A stretch of 64,000 nt of DNA from contig NZ_CP168900.1 of NCBI RefSeq assembly GCF_041765605.1, positions 2,620,001-2,684,000 on the forward strand. The letters run 5' to 3'. The notes beneath the pieces were generated by a model. It did no database searches. It was given only the letters and a program-made list of their open reading frames with translations, and was not told the DNA's origin. The stretch comes from Listeria monocytogenes (lineage in GTDB: Bacteria > Bacillota > Bacilli > Lactobacillales > Listeriaceae). The position numbers and the translations under genes are program-made. Below, one piece after another: positions 26,710 to 36,091 of this stretch; position 1 is the stretch's first letter; every line of letters starts with the position of its first letter.

Positions 26710-28089
26710 TTAGTTTTTTGGTAGTTTAACTGTGAATGTCGTGCCTTTTTCGGGGCTACTTTGCACGGTTATTTCGCCGTGATGGAGTGTAATGATTTTC
26801 TGGCAAATGGATAATCCTAGGCCACTCGAGCCTTCTTCCCGGGTGCGGCTCTGGTTGGCTTTATAAAACCGTTCAAAAATCTTGGCCATATCCGACTTAC
26901 TTATGCCGACTCCGCTATCTTGGACTTCAACAAAAACATTTGTCCCTTCTTCGTATAGGTGAATTTGAATATTCCCGCCCTGTGGTGTGAATTTAATCGC
27001 ATTAGTTAACAAATTGGACCATACTTGGTAAAGCAATTCGGCATCGCCAGTATAGTTTACATCTGCTAAATCTAAGTTTATCGTTAGTTCTTTCTCGCGC
27101 CAGCTCCACTCGGTCATTTGGATCAATTGGCGCCACTGCTTGGCTAAGTGAACTGGTTCTTTTTTCCGTAGCTCTGATTCTTGATCAAGTGAAGCGAGTG
27201 TGAGTAGTTGTTTGGTTAAGGAAGATAGACGTGTTGTCTCCTCTGATAACACGGTTAAATATTCGGCTTGTTCTTTTTCGGTTAGTGTTCCAGAACCTAA
27301 AAGTCTCGCAAAGCCTTGCATGGATGTGAGCGGAGACTGTAGTTCATGAGAAACATTGGCGACAAATTCTTGGCGTGCAGCTTCAGATTTTTCGAGTTCA
27401 CTGGCCATTTTAGCAAACGAGTCTGCTAGCTGACCAATCTCATCTTTACGCCGGACTTCGAGTGCCACATCGTAATTACCTTTACGGATTTTTTTCGTTG
27501 CATTCGTCAGCTTCACGACCGGATTAACAATATATCTGCCACTAATCAGGACAAATAGGATACTAATGATGGATGTGAAAATAAGTATCATCGCGAAAAA
27601 TATTCGAAGTTCCCCAAATTGTTGTTCCGGGTCTTGACGTATGAATAGCGCTAGTTGTTTACCATCAGCTTGCACCGGGACACCAATGGTATTTCGCACA
27701 TCATTATCAAAAAAGCCTGTGATGAAAATACCTGTATCGAACGAGTCAATTCCATGATATGTCTCTCCGTCTAGTACTTGTTTAATTGTCTTATCTGGTA
27801 AATCTTTTTTCCGAAAAGCACCACCAAAATAAGTGGATTTTTCCGCGCCATCTGTCAAATATAATTCGTATCCCAGTTCGCCCACATTTTCCAAGTACTC
27901 ATTTAAAGAAATCGTAGCATTTGACTCGTAAAATTGTTGGACTTCCTTCGCTATTTTGGCTGTTTTTTCGTCGTTAAAAGGTTTTAATTTTATTTGGTAA
28001 TAAATGTTTGCAAAGAAAAAGCCGAGCAAACTACTGGAAAGGATGACGACAAGCATTGTAACAACTATTCGGCTATATAACGATTTCAT
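26710..28089 (-). CDS. hssS: Sensor histidine kinase, HssS-like
   Basis: A 459-residue membrane kinase. Segments at about 7-30 and 163-184 bracket a 130-residue extracellular sensor. HAMP (about 184-236), H-box FVANVSHELQSP with His248, N-box LLTNAIKF and G-boxes DSGVGIS and GLGLSI follow. Length and layout match HssS, which senses haem stress. It overlaps the regulator gene by four bases (ATGA), the usual coupling of such pairs. Confidence 0.82.
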   Translation of the reverse strand: MKSLYSRIVVTMLVVILSSSLLGFFFANIYYQIKLKPFNDEKTAKIAKEVQQFYESNATISLNEYLENVGELGYELYLTDGAEKSTYFGGAFRKKDLPDKTIKQVLDGETYHGIDSFDTGIFITGFFDNDVRNTIGVPVQADGKQLALFIRQDPEQQFGELRIFFAMILIFTSIISILFVLISGRYIVNPVVKLTNATKKIRKGNYDVALEVRRKDEIGQLADSFAKMASELEKSEAARQEFVANVSHELQSPLTSMQGFARLLGSGTLTEKEQAEYLTVLSEETTRLSSLTKQLLTLASLDQESELRKKEPVHLAKQWRQLIQMTEWSWREKELTINLDLADVNYTGDAELLYQVWSNLLTNAIKFTPQGGNIQIHLYEEGTNVFVEVQDSGVGISKSDMAKIFERFYKANQSRTREEGSSGLGLSICQKIITLHHGEITVQSSPEKGTTFTVKLPKN

Positions 28090-28763
28090 GTTGCCTCCTC
28101 CAATTTATAACCAACGCCGCGTACCGTGACAATTCGAATACCATCCTTTTCTTCATCAAAATGGTCCCGCAAACGTTTAATATGTACATCCACTGTCCGG
28201 TCGCTGCCATCATAATCACGTTGCCAAATCCGCTCAATTAATTCCTCACGGGTAAAAATCCGTCCGGGATAGCTCGCTAGTTGATATAAGAGTTCAAATT
28301 CTTTTACGGGAATCATTCGTTCTTGGTTGCCAATTTTTATGCCGTAACTTTTTTGATCGATGGTGATATTTCCGATGTTGATTTTCACTTCGCTCGCCTG
28401 ATTGGAGCGCCGTAGCAATGCGCGAATTCGAAAGACCAGCTCTTCTGGTTCAAATGGTTTTGTGACATAATCATCTGTTCCTACTTCAAAACCGCGTGAT
28501 TTATCCGCCAGCGCATCTTTGGCCGTCAGCATAATAACCGGAATATCTGGAAAACTTGCGCGCATTTTTTGGCAAAGTTCAAAACCGTCCATATTAGGCA
28601 TCATCACATCGATTACCGCCAAATGAACTTGCTCGGTTTCAACTATTTTTTCTGCTTCTATCCCGTCAATCGCCTCAAGAACACGGAAACCTTCTGCGCG
28701 GAGATAGTGCCCTACGAGTTTAAGTATGTGTCGATCATCATCTACTACTAATATTTGTTTCAT
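28086..28763 (-). CDS. hssR: OmpR-family response regulator, HssR-like
   Basis: 225 residues from ATG 28763. Receiver domain with acidic pocket VVDDD, phospho-acceptor Asp52 in VIDVMMPNMDG, Thr in MLTAKD and the Lys switch in VTKPF; then a winged-helix DNA-binding domain (VDVHIKRLRDHF). First gene of the four-gene haem-response operon. An upstream in-frame GTG (28769) is too close to the AAGGTGAG site. The target DNA site is predicted at 26668-26692. Confidence 0.85.
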   Translation of the reverse strand: MKQILVVDDDRHILKLVGHYLRAEGFRVLEAIDGIEAEKIVETEQVHLAVIDVMMPNMDGFELCQKMRASFPDIPVIMLTAKDALADKSRGFEVGTDDYVTKPFEPEELVFRIRALLRRSNQASEVKINIGNITIDQKSYGIKIGNQERMIPVKEFELLYQLASYPGRIFTREELIERIWQRDYDGSDRTVDVHIKRLRDHFDEEKDGIRIVTVRGVGYKLEEAT

Positions 28764-28809
28764 TTTCACCGCTCACCTTACTGTCCTATTTTACTGCATC
28801 ATATCAAAC

Positions 28810-29595
28810 TTACGTGATTCGTTCAAATCCAGAATAGACATTTAACCTATCACCACGAATAAAACCAACAGTTGTAATATTAAGTTCTTCGGCCATGTTA
28901 ATCGCCAGTTCGGTTGGGGCAGAACGAGATAAAATAATTCCGCAACCTAGTTTTGCTGTTTTAACGAGAATTTCCGAAGAGATGCGCCCACTAAAAATAA
29001 TCGCTTTATTTTCGGTCGCTGTCCCGTCTTGCAAGGCCCGGCCGTATATTTTATCTAGTGCATTATGACGTCCGATGTCCATTCTGCTGTAGATAATTTC
29101 TGCTGAACTACATAGGGCTGCATTGTGCACGCCACCTGTTTGATGAAAGGTTGCGGAATTTTGTTCGAATTTTTCCATTAAGCGGAAAATCGTGTTAGTT
29201 GTTAGTTGCAAGCTTCCGTTTTGCTTCACGTTGACGAGTGATGCGTCTGATTGGAAGTAGAAATTTTCCCGCGACTTGCCGCAACACGAGGTGATGTAAC
29301 GCTTGCCGCGATACTTGGCATTGAATTTATTCACAAAATTAGCGCTAACCTTGGCGTGTCCAGTCGCTTCGATGATATCCACGGAATCGATGTCACCTGG
29401 TCCGCGAATGATGCCTTCCGAGGTCAGAAAGCCTACAACTAAATCTTCCAGATATTCTGGCGTGCAGACGATGGTCACGAGTTCTTGGTCGTTGACGTAG
29501 ATAGTTAGCGGATACTCGGTCGCAACACTTGATTCGATTTCTTGAAAAGTGCCCGCTTCAAAACGACGGATTTTTTGGTGCGAAACGATATCCAT
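28810..29595 (-). CDS. fdhD: FdhD sulfurtransferase for formate dehydrogenase
   Basis: 261 residues from ATG 29595, with GGAG upstream. FdhD passes sulfur from a cysteine desulfurase to the molybdenum cofactor and is needed for active formate dehydrogenase. The essential cysteines are at 104-105 in TSCCGKSRE, in place of the CxxC loop of E. coli. Conserved GGVHNAAL and GRHNALDK stretches are present. It is the last gene of the cluster with the dehydrogenase at 30133-33120. Confidence 0.92.
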   Translation of the reverse strand: MDIVSHQKIRRFEAGTFQEIESSVATEYPLTIYVNDQELVTIVCTPEYLEDLVVGFLTSEGIIRGPGDIDSVDIIEATGHAKVSANFVNKFNAKYRGKRYITSCCGKSRENFYFQSDASLVNVKQNGSLQLTTNTIFRLMEKFEQNSATFHQTGGVHNAALCSSAEIIYSRMDIGRHNALDKIYGRALQDGTATENKAIIFSGRISSEILVKTAKLGCGIILSRSAPTELAINMAEELNITTVGFIRGDRLNVYSGFERIT

Positions 29596-29617
29596 CAAAA
29601 ACCACTCCTCTCTAAAC

Positions 29618-29652
29618 TGAAACAGCGACACATCTTAGTCTCGCTGTTTCGG
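29618..29652 (-). terminator. Hairpin between the DUF1641 gene and fdhD
   Basis: Arms AAACAGCGA and TCGCTGTTT form a stable stem. Only a short T stretch follows on the minus strand, so partial termination or RNA processing is as likely as full termination. Confidence 0.45.
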
Positions 29653-29656
29653 CTAC

Positions 29657-30133
29657 TTATTTTAATGTTTGCCCAACTTCTTTTAAAAAGGTTATGCCGT
29701 ACCGGAGAGCGCGATTGATATCGGGGTCTTTTAATGCCTTCATCATCGCTAACATGCCCATGATTTCCTCTTTTTTCGCGCTTTCCTCTGCTTTTTTCGC
29801 AGCATTTTTTAAATTAGCTATCATTTCCTCGGTTTGCTCTGGTTTGGTATCGGTCAATAGCTTACTTGAAATCATTATGTTATTAATCGCATTCGTCATC
29901 GGCTCCTTACGCCACTCATTCAAAAATGTCTTTGTAATGTCTCCGCGTGCCTTTATAGCGCTATTCAACGCCTCAAGTGCCCCCGATTCCTGCAGTAACT
30001 TTACCGTTTCTACTATCTCTACAAAACCAGAATCTTGTTCAGCAATATCCGCTTTCATTTGTTCTAAACGTTCTTGTTCCAATTCTTCCGGGGTCTTTTT
30101 TGTATCACGAATCGTTGAAATTGGTTCTGCCAT
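29657..30133 (-). CDS. DUF1641 protein of the formate dehydrogenase cluster
   Basis: A 158-residue protein, start ATG 30133 with GGGAGG eight bases upstream, sharing one base with the dehydrogenase stop (TGATG). DUF1641 proteins are regularly found beside FdhA-type oxidoreductases in Bacillales and are likely an accessory or assembly factor. It is highly helical with a charged central part (KKAEESAKKEE) and has no membrane segment. Confidence 0.82.
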   Translation of the reverse strand: MAEPISTIRDTKKTPEELEQERLEQMKADIAEQDSGFVEIVETVKLLQESGALEALNSAIKARGDITKTFLNEWRKEPMTNAINNIMISSKLLTDTKPEQTEEMIANLKNAAKKAEESAKKEEIMGMLAMMKALKDPDINRALRYGITFLKEVGQTLK

Positions 30134-33120
30134 CAGTGATTCCTCCCTTTCCCACCACACCCGCAATTACCACCACAGGCGCAGTTCACTTTAGAAATCG
30201 GTTGATAATCTTCTCTTGACCATTTGCGCTCTACCTCAGCCCCGTTTTGCGGGAACCTTTTACGATTACGCGGATTATGGTCTGGAAGTGGGTTTTTCCC
30301 TGTTTTTTCAAGTACAGTGAGGTTCACTTTTGTTTGTTTATATGCCGGTGTTTTCGTCCGAACATCTCCCGCGCTTGAAGTCAGTAAGTTGACCGCGGTT
30401 TCGCTACTCACAGAATGCATTGGCACATAGACCTCATTCCCTTTCATCCGCTCAGTCACAACGGCACGAAGCTTGATGCGGCCATATGGCGAACTTAGAC
30501 GAACGAGCGAACCACTTTCCAAATCGCGTTCCTTCGCTAATTCATGTGACACTTCCACAAACACTTCAGGTAATTTATAATCCAGCCCTTTCGATTTATC
30601 AGTCAAATTTCCCTCGTGGAATTGCTCCAATAAACGCCCATTATTCAACGTTAAATTATATTCTTCCGGGAAAGTAATCGGGGCAATATACGGTAACGTC
30701 GAAAATTGCGCTTTGCCATCCGGGAAATTAAATCTTTCTTCGTAAAGTAACGGCATATCCTTCCCATCCGCGCTCACTGGCCACACCAGGCTATTAAATC
30801 CTTGCATCCGGTCATAACGAACCCCTGCAAAAAATGGCGCCAAACTAGCAATTTCGTCCATAATTTCGCTCGGATGATCGTAATTCCAATCTGTTCTTCC
30901 GCATGCTCTTGCTACTTCTTGAATAATCCACCAGTCCGGCTTCGAGTCCCCAAGCGGCTCTAGCACTTCATAAAGTCTTTGCACGCGACGTTCTGTATTG
31001 GTAAATGTCCCTTCTTTTTCAAGAGAAGGCGCTGCCGGGAAAACAACATCAGCAAACTGCGCCGTTTTTGATAAAAATACATCTTGAACCACAAAGAAAT
31101 CAAGGCTAGCGAGGATTTCTTGCACATGGTTCGAGTTAGAATCCACCCAAGCCATTTCCTCACCAATCACATACATAGAATGGAGCGTTCCTGCCTCAAT
31201 AGCATCAAGCATTTCATTGTTTTTCAGCCCTGGTTCTGGTGAAATCGACACGCCATAAGCTTCTTCAAAACGAGCGCGAACTTCATCATTTCCAAGTGGC
31301 TGAATTCCTGGTAGAACATTTGGTAGTGAGCCCATATCGCAAGCGCCTTGTACATTATTATGCCCTCTAAGCGGATATGCACCTGCCCCGTGTCTGCCAA
31401 AGTTCCCAGTGACAAGAAGTAAATTGGCAATAGCCGAAGATGTGTGCGATCCCGCAATATTTTGCGTAACGCCCATTCCCCAACAAACCGCTGTCCCGTC
31501 TGCTTCATGAACCATCTGCGCCACTTTTTTCAACGTTTCTACTGATAGCCCTGTTTCTTTTTCCGCATATTCCAATGTAAATGGTTCTAAAAATGCTAGA
31601 TAATCTGCCACATTGCTAATACGATTTTCCATAAAGACTTCATCGTGCCATCCTTGATCAATCATATATTTCGCAACCGCTGTTAACCAAACAAAGTCTG
31701 TTCCTTGTTTTGGATGTATGAATAAATCAGAACGCTCTGCCATTTCGTGTTTTCGTAAATCAGAAACAATTAGTTTTTGACCGCGTGTCTTCTGAGCTCG
31801 CTTGATTCTGCTAGCAAGGACTGGATGCCCATCGGCTGGTGATGCACCAACAATAATGACAAGTCCGGCCGTTTCAATATCTTCCACTGTCCCCGAATCC
31901 GCGCCAATCCCAACCGTCCGAGTCAGCCCATCCGAAGCAGGCGCCTGACAATAACGTGAACAATTATCAATATTATTCGTTTCAAAAACCTGCCGCGCCA
32001 ATTTTTGCATCAAATAGTTCTCTTCATTGGTTGTTTTAGAAGAACTAATAAATCCAATAGAATCATTTCCATATTTAGCCTGAATTTCTCGCAGTTTGGT
32101 CGCAACTAGATGAATCGCATCTTCCCAGCTCGCCGGCACAAATTCATTACCCTCGCGAATGAGCGGTGTCGTAATCCGTTTCTCACTATTGACAAAATCC
32201 CAACCAAACTTCCCTTTCACACACGTAGCAAATTTGTTCACAGGACCTTCTCCAGTTGGCTCGACTTTCAAAATTTTACGATCCTTCGTCCACACCTCAA
32301 ACGTACAACCAACCCCGCAGAAAGTACAAACTGTCTTCGTTTTCTTCGTCCGCGTTTCCCGCATCGCTGCTTCCATTTCCGACACAGCAAAAACGGTTTG
32401 ATAATTCGGCTCCACTTTTTTCACCATATCAATCATCGGTTCTAGCATATCTTCGTCTAAGCCAGTCATAAAGCCAGCTTGGCCAAGCATCGATTTTTCC
32501 ATCAATGCGTTACAAGGACACACCGTCGCACACAGCCCACAAGAAACACATGACGATAAATTCGCCGGACGATCATCATCCCAAATAACCCGCGGCTGAC
32601 TTCTCTCCCAATCAATCGAAAGTGTCTCATTCACTTGCACTTGTTGACACGCCTCCACGCAGCGCCCGCAAAGAATACATTGATCCGGATCATAGCGATA
32701 AAATGGATGTGAAAAATCATTTAAATAGCCCTTTTCCCGATATGGGCGGTCTTGTTTTTCCACGCCAAGCAGTTCTGTTGTATTATGTACTTTGCAATTG
32801 CCATTATTATTATCACAAACCGTACAATACAGTAAATGATTTTCCAAAATCCGGTCCATTGCTTCTAATTGAGCGTCTTTCGCTAATTCAGAATTTGTTT
32901 TAATTTCCATCCCGTCTGTCAGATTCGTGCTGCACGCCCGCACAAGTTCCCCATCAACCTCGCACATACATGTATCACAAGATTGAATTGGTCCAATTTG
33001 CTCACTATAGCAAATATGCGGATGCTGTATTCCTTCTGCATTTAAATAGTCCAATATTCGCGTTCCTTCCACCACATCCCGCGCCACGCCATTAATTTGC
33101 ACCGATACTTTCGCGCCCAT
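30133..33120 (-). CDS. Formate dehydrogenase-like molybdoenzyme, alpha subunit with fused ferredoxin domains
   Basis: About 995 residues. N-terminal 2Fe-2S domain (ICYSEQIGPIQSCDTC), NuoG-type cluster region (CTVCDNNNGNC), two 4Fe-4S motifs (CILCGRC and CVSCGLC), then the 4Fe-4S motif CTFCGVGC and the bis-MGD molybdopterin catalytic domain. The metal ligand position has Cys at about 391 in SRYCQAP, where the E. coli enzyme has selenocysteine. It likely oxidises formate to CO2, with electrons to an unknown acceptor. The ATG 33120 start has AGGAGG seven bases upstream. A predicted cre site is in its leader. Confidence 0.9.
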   Translation of the reverse strand: MGAKVSVQINGVARDVVEGTRILDYLNAEGIQHPHICYSEQIGPIQSCDTCMCEVDGELVRACSTNLTDGMEIKTNSELAKDAQLEAMDRILENHLLYCTVCDNNNGNCKVHNTTELLGVEKQDRPYREKGYLNDFSHPFYRYDPDQCILCGRCVEACQQVQVNETLSIDWERSQPRVIWDDDRPANLSSCVSCGLCATVCPCNALMEKSMLGQAGFMTGLDEDMLEPMIDMVKKVEPNYQTVFAVSEMEAAMRETRTKKTKTVCTFCGVGCTFEVWTKDRKILKVEPTGEGPVNKFATCVKGKFGWDFVNSEKRITTPLIREGNEFVPASWEDAIHLVATKLREIQAKYGNDSIGFISSSKTTNEENYLMQKLARQVFETNNIDNCSRYCQAPASDGLTRTVGIGADSGTVEDIETAGLVIIVGASPADGHPVLASRIKRAQKTRGQKLIVSDLRKHEMAERSDLFIHPKQGTDFVWLTAVAKYMIDQGWHDEVFMENRISNVADYLAFLEPFTLEYAEKETGLSVETLKKVAQMVHEADGTAVCWGMGVTQNIAGSHTSSAIANLLLVTGNFGRHGAGAYPLRGHNNVQGACDMGSLPNVLPGIQPLGNDEVRARFEEAYGVSISPEPGLKNNEMLDAIEAGTLHSMYVIGEEMAWVDSNSNHVQEILASLDFFVVQDVFLSKTAQFADVVFPAAPSLEKEGTFTNTERRVQRLYEVLEPLGDSKPDWWIIQEVARACGRTDWNYDHPSEIMDEIASLAPFFAGVRYDRMQGFNSLVWPVSADGKDMPLLYEERFNFPDGKAQFSTLPYIAPITFPEEYNLTLNNGRLLEQFHEGNLTDKSKGLDYKLPEVFVEVSHELAKERDLESGSLVRLSSPYGRIKLRAVVTERMKGNEVYVPMHSVSSETAVNLLTSSAGDVRTKTPAYKQTKVNLTVLEKTGKNPLPDHNPRNRKRFPQNGAEVERKWSREDYQPISKVNCACGGNCGCGGKGRNH

Positions 33121-33139
33121 CACATTACCTCCTATATAG

Positions 33140-33171
33140 AGAAAGCGTTTACAATTTCCGCTTATATTATA
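33140..33171 (-). promoter_or_regulatory. Formate dehydrogenase promoter and CcpA (cre) site
   Basis: On the minus strand, -10 TATAAT (33166-33171) is followed at about +5 by TTGTAAACGCTTTCT (33140-33154), a near-perfect cre site. CcpA would act as a roadblock, so glucose should repress the cluster. Confidence 0.75.
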
Positions 33172-33266
33172 ACAGTTCTTACTTAAAAATCACAGTAATA
33201 CGGCAATTGATAATCGTTCTCAAACACTGCTACTATGCGATTTCTCTCACAAGGCTAACGAATTTA

Positions 33267-33584
33267 TTGACACTTATCCAACTTTTCTGTATTCTTTATT
33301 ACAAAGCTACGATGAGAAAAGTACGACGCCCGTTTTTTCCAAAAGAGAGTTCCCACTGCTGAAAAGGAACAAAAAACAACGTCCGAAAATGGCCTCTGAG
33401 TTTTGTCGCTGAAAATAAGTAAGCAACAACGGGTTTGGTGTCCGTTATCAAGCACCCTAAGTATTTTATGTAAATGCTTATTTGAGGTTTTCAGTGCAAG
33501 CTGGAAATAAATTAAGGTGGTACCGCGTGAAATTTTCTCGCCCTTATTCCAAGATATTTTTTTGGAAAAGGGCGAGTTTTATTT
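33267..33584 (+). promoter_or_regulatory. T-box leader, probably methionine-specific
   Basis: Promoter TTGACA (33267-33272), 17 bp, TATTCT (33290-33295). The leader has a Stem I with the loop E parts AGTA and GAA, AGAGAG, and a base helix of ACAAAGCT with GAGTTTTGT. The codon after GAA-A is ATG (Met). The T-box AAGGTGGTACCGCG (33514-33527) reads TGGT, which pairs with a tRNA ending ACCA. The terminator CTCGCCCTT/AAGGGCGAG (33537-33584) competes with it. Uncharged tRNA-Met should allow readthrough. Confidence 0.82.
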
Positions 33585-33617
33585 TACCCTAAATTGCTCG
33601 AAATGGAGGATTTCAAA

Positions 33618-34460
33618 ATGACAAAACAACTACTTGTTTTACAATCTGATTTTGGTATTAGTGATGGGGCAGTTAGTGCCATGTACGGCGTGATCAATAG
33701 TGTTAGCAAAGATTTACAAATATACGATTTAACGCATCAAATTCCTCAATTTAATATTTGGGAAGCATCGTATCGTTTATTACAAACCGTAACCTACTGG
33801 CCAAAAGACACCATTTTTGTCTCGATTGTCGATCCTGGAGTTGGTTCGAAGCGTCGAAGTGTCGCCGTTTTAACAGAAGATGGTCATTATATTATTACAC
33901 CAGACAACGGAACCTTAACCCATATCGCGCATTACGGAACGATTAAAGAAGTTCGACTGATAGATGAGGAAAAAAATCGCCTGCCAAAATCAGGCGCATC
34001 CCATACATTTCACGGCCGAGATATTTTCGCCTATACTGCGGCTAGACTTGCAGCCGGTGTGATTAATTTTGAAGATATCGGCCCAGCAGCTACCCCAGAC
34101 TCCATTGTTTCTCTAAGTCTAAGTGACTCCTACTTAGAAGGCGAGCAAGCTTTTGGCACTATTGATATTATTGACCGTCCATTCGGTAATCTTTGGACAA
34201 ATATTCGCCGAACTGATTTCTTGCAGCTAGGTGCTAACTACGGCGATTCCATTGAAGTTCTCATCAAACACCACGACCGCGTAGTTTATAAGAATTTCGT
34301 TACTTATAGTCGTTCATTTGCCGACTTACGGATTGGCGAAGCGCTCATTTACGTCAATTCACTCGACAACCTAGGACTCGGTATCAATCAAGGCTCCTTC
34401 GTAGATGCTTATTCGGTAGGCACCGGCACCAGCTGGAAAGTCACCCTTAAAAAAGTATAA
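33618..34460 (+). CDS. SAM hydroxide adenosyltransferase (SAM hydrolase, DUF62 family)
   Basis: 280 residues from ATG 33618, eight bases after GGAGG. Family of fluorinase/chlorinase relatives; most bacterial members use hydroxide to split S-adenosylmethionine into adenosine and methionine. The motifs are LQSDFG near the start, VDPGVGSKRR, PDNGTL, FHGRDIFA and IDRPFGNLWTNI. The Met T-box upstream predicts expression on methionine shortage, consistent with recovering methionine from SAM. It is the only gene of its transcript. Confidence 0.9.
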   Translation: MTKQLLVLQSDFGISDGAVSAMYGVINSVSKDLQIYDLTHQIPQFNIWEASYRLLQTVTYWPKDTIFVSIVDPGVGSKRRSVAVLTEDGHYIITPDNGTLTHIAHYGTIKEVRLIDEEKNRLPKSGASHTFHGRDIFAYTAARLAAGVINFEDIGPAATPDSIVSLSLSDSYLEGEQAFGTIDIIDRPFGNLWTNIRRTDFLQLGANYGDSIEVLIKHHDRVVYKNFVTYSRSFADLRIGEALIYVNSLDNLGLGINQGSFVDAYSVGTGTSWKVTLKKV

Positions 34461-34507
34461 AAAACAGGGTCAAATGTCCAAAATGGATTTTTGACCCTGT
34501 TTTATTT
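34460..34507. terminator. Bidirectional terminator
   Basis: Arms AACAGGGTCAA and TTGACCCTGTT with A and T runs on both sides, between convergent genes. Confidence 0.85.
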
Positions 34508-34509
34508 TT

Positions 34510-35991
34510 TTATTTCGTATATTCTTTAACGATTGGCTCTTGTTTTTTATTTTTAAGGAATAGACTTAAAATCATTCCAATAGCCGCGAAAATGGCTGCA
34601 ACCATAAACGCCGCACGCATTCCGTCCAAACTAGCATCTTGCGCTTTTTGAGCAAAACTAGCCGGATCCGTCGCCATAAGCGCTTTTCCTGGCATATTAT
34701 CTTTCGTTACATTCGTTAGTACTGTAATAAGTACCGCCGTTCCAATCGAACCAGCAATTTGTCGAATCGTATTATTTACCGCCGAACCGTGGTTAATCAA
34801 GTGGTTAGGAAGTGCATTCATACCCGCTGTCGAAACTGGCATCATCGCCATTGAAATACCGAAGAACCGCACGGCATAAAATACTACAATATACCAAAGT
34901 GGCGTATCCATCGTTAAGAACATAAATGGAATTGTACCGATAGTCAAAATGGTAACCCCGGTAATCGTCAACCATTTCGCCCCGATTTTATCGAAAATAA
35001 TACCCGTAATTGGACTCATTATCCCCATAATAATCGCACCCGGAAGCAATAACAGACCTGACTGAAGCGCCGACTCCCCGCGAATTGTTTGAATATATAA
35101 AGGCAATACAATTTCCGCACCAATCATCGCCATCGTTACAATCGAACCAAGAATAACAGACAATGAGAATACCGGATATTTAAACACATGCAGTTCAAGC
35201 ATTGGGTTATCAATAACTAATTGGCGCCAAACAAATAGTCCAATAACTACAACCCCAACAATCAACATAGTGATAACCGTTGTATCTCCCCAACCATCAT
35301 TCCCTGCTGAACTAAATCCGTAAAGGAGCGAGCCAAAACCAATCGAAGACATTACAATAGAAAGAAAATCGATTTTTGTATCAGTTAACTTCACTACTTT
35401 TTTCATACCAAAGAACGCTAAAATTATATCAATAACCGCAATTGGAATTAAAATAAGGAATAATACGCGCCAATCATACGAATCCACAATCCAACCAGAC
35501 AAAGTTGGCCCAATTGCTGGAGCAAACGCAATAACAAGTCCCATCAGCCCCATCGCTGCCCCACGTTTTTCACGAGGGAAAATCAGCAAGAAGATTGTTT
35601 GAAGCAACGGCATCATAATCCCCGCACCAGCTGCTTGAACAATACGCCCAGTAAGTAATACCGGGAATGAACCCGCCACTGACGCAATAATGGTACCAAT
35701 TGTAAATACAGTCATCGCTGTAATAAATAAAGTTTTCGAACTAATTTTTTCAATTAAAAGTGCCGTAATCGGGATCATAATCCCATTTGTTAGCAAGAAA
35801 GCCGTCGTCAACCATTGCCCTGTTGCTGCTGTAATATGCAAATCATCCATAATCATCGGTAACGCCGTCGCTAGTAACGTCTGATTCAAGATCGCCACAA
35901 ACGCCCCAATAATCATTGTAACTACTAATAAACTTCTACTATAAGATTTCCCGTTAACATCAACGGGCCGTTCTACTGCTGTACTATTCAA
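34510..35991 (-). CDS. MFS drug exporter, DHA2 (EmrB/QacA) family
   Basis: 493 residues from TTG 35991, eight bases after GGAAGGGG. Fourteen membrane segments are expected, with motif A-like loops, the RIVQAAGAGIMMPL motif C region and the AFAPAIGPTLSGWIV stretch typical of proton-driven DHA2 exporters. Probably exports drugs or toxic amphiphiles. Its promoter lies just downstream of a TetR operator, and the TetR gene is directly upstream, so it is likely the target of that regulator. Confidence 0.9.
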   Translation of the reverse strand: MNSTAVERPVDVNGKSYSRSLLVVTMIIGAFVAILNQTLLATALPMIMDDLHITAATGQWLTTAFLLTNGIMIPITALLIEKISSKTLFITAMTVFTIGTIIASVAGSFPVLLTGRIVQAAGAGIMMPLLQTIFLLIFPREKRGAAMGLMGLVIAFAPAIGPTLSGWIVDSYDWRVLFLILIPIAVIDIILAFFGMKKVVKLTDTKIDFLSIVMSSIGFGSLLYGFSSAGNDGWGDTTVITMLIVGVVVIGLFVWRQLVIDNPMLELHVFKYPVFSLSVILGSIVTMAMIGAEIVLPLYIQTIRGESALQSGLLLLPGAIIMGIMSPITGIIFDKIGAKWLTITGVTILTIGTIPFMFLTMDTPLWYIVVFYAVRFFGISMAMMPVSTAGMNALPNHLINHGSAVNNTIRQIAGSIGTAVLITVLTNVTKDNMPGKALMATDPASFAQKAQDASLDGMRAAFMVAAIFAAIGMILSLFLKNKKQEPIVKEYTK

Positions 35992-36036
35992 AATTAATAC
36001 CCCTTCCCATGTGGAAATTTCCAGATGAATAATAGA

Positions 36037-36087
36037 AGTATAATAAAAAAAGACCAACAAGTCAACAAAAAGTGACTGGTCAGTCCA
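36037..36087 (-). promoter_or_regulatory. MFS exporter promoter with TetR-type operator
   Basis: On the minus strand, -35 TTGACT (36060-36065) and -10 TATACT (36037-36042) are 17 bp apart. Immediately upstream is TGGACTGACCAGTCA (36073-36087), the nested palindrome typical of TetR-family operators. Repressor binding would block the -35. Confidence 0.7.
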
Positions 36088-36091
36088 ATTA

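Noticed and set aside
30133..33120. Selenocysteine in the formate dehydrogenase
   Set aside because: The catalytic position has Cys (in SRYCQAP), with no in-frame TGA in the gene.
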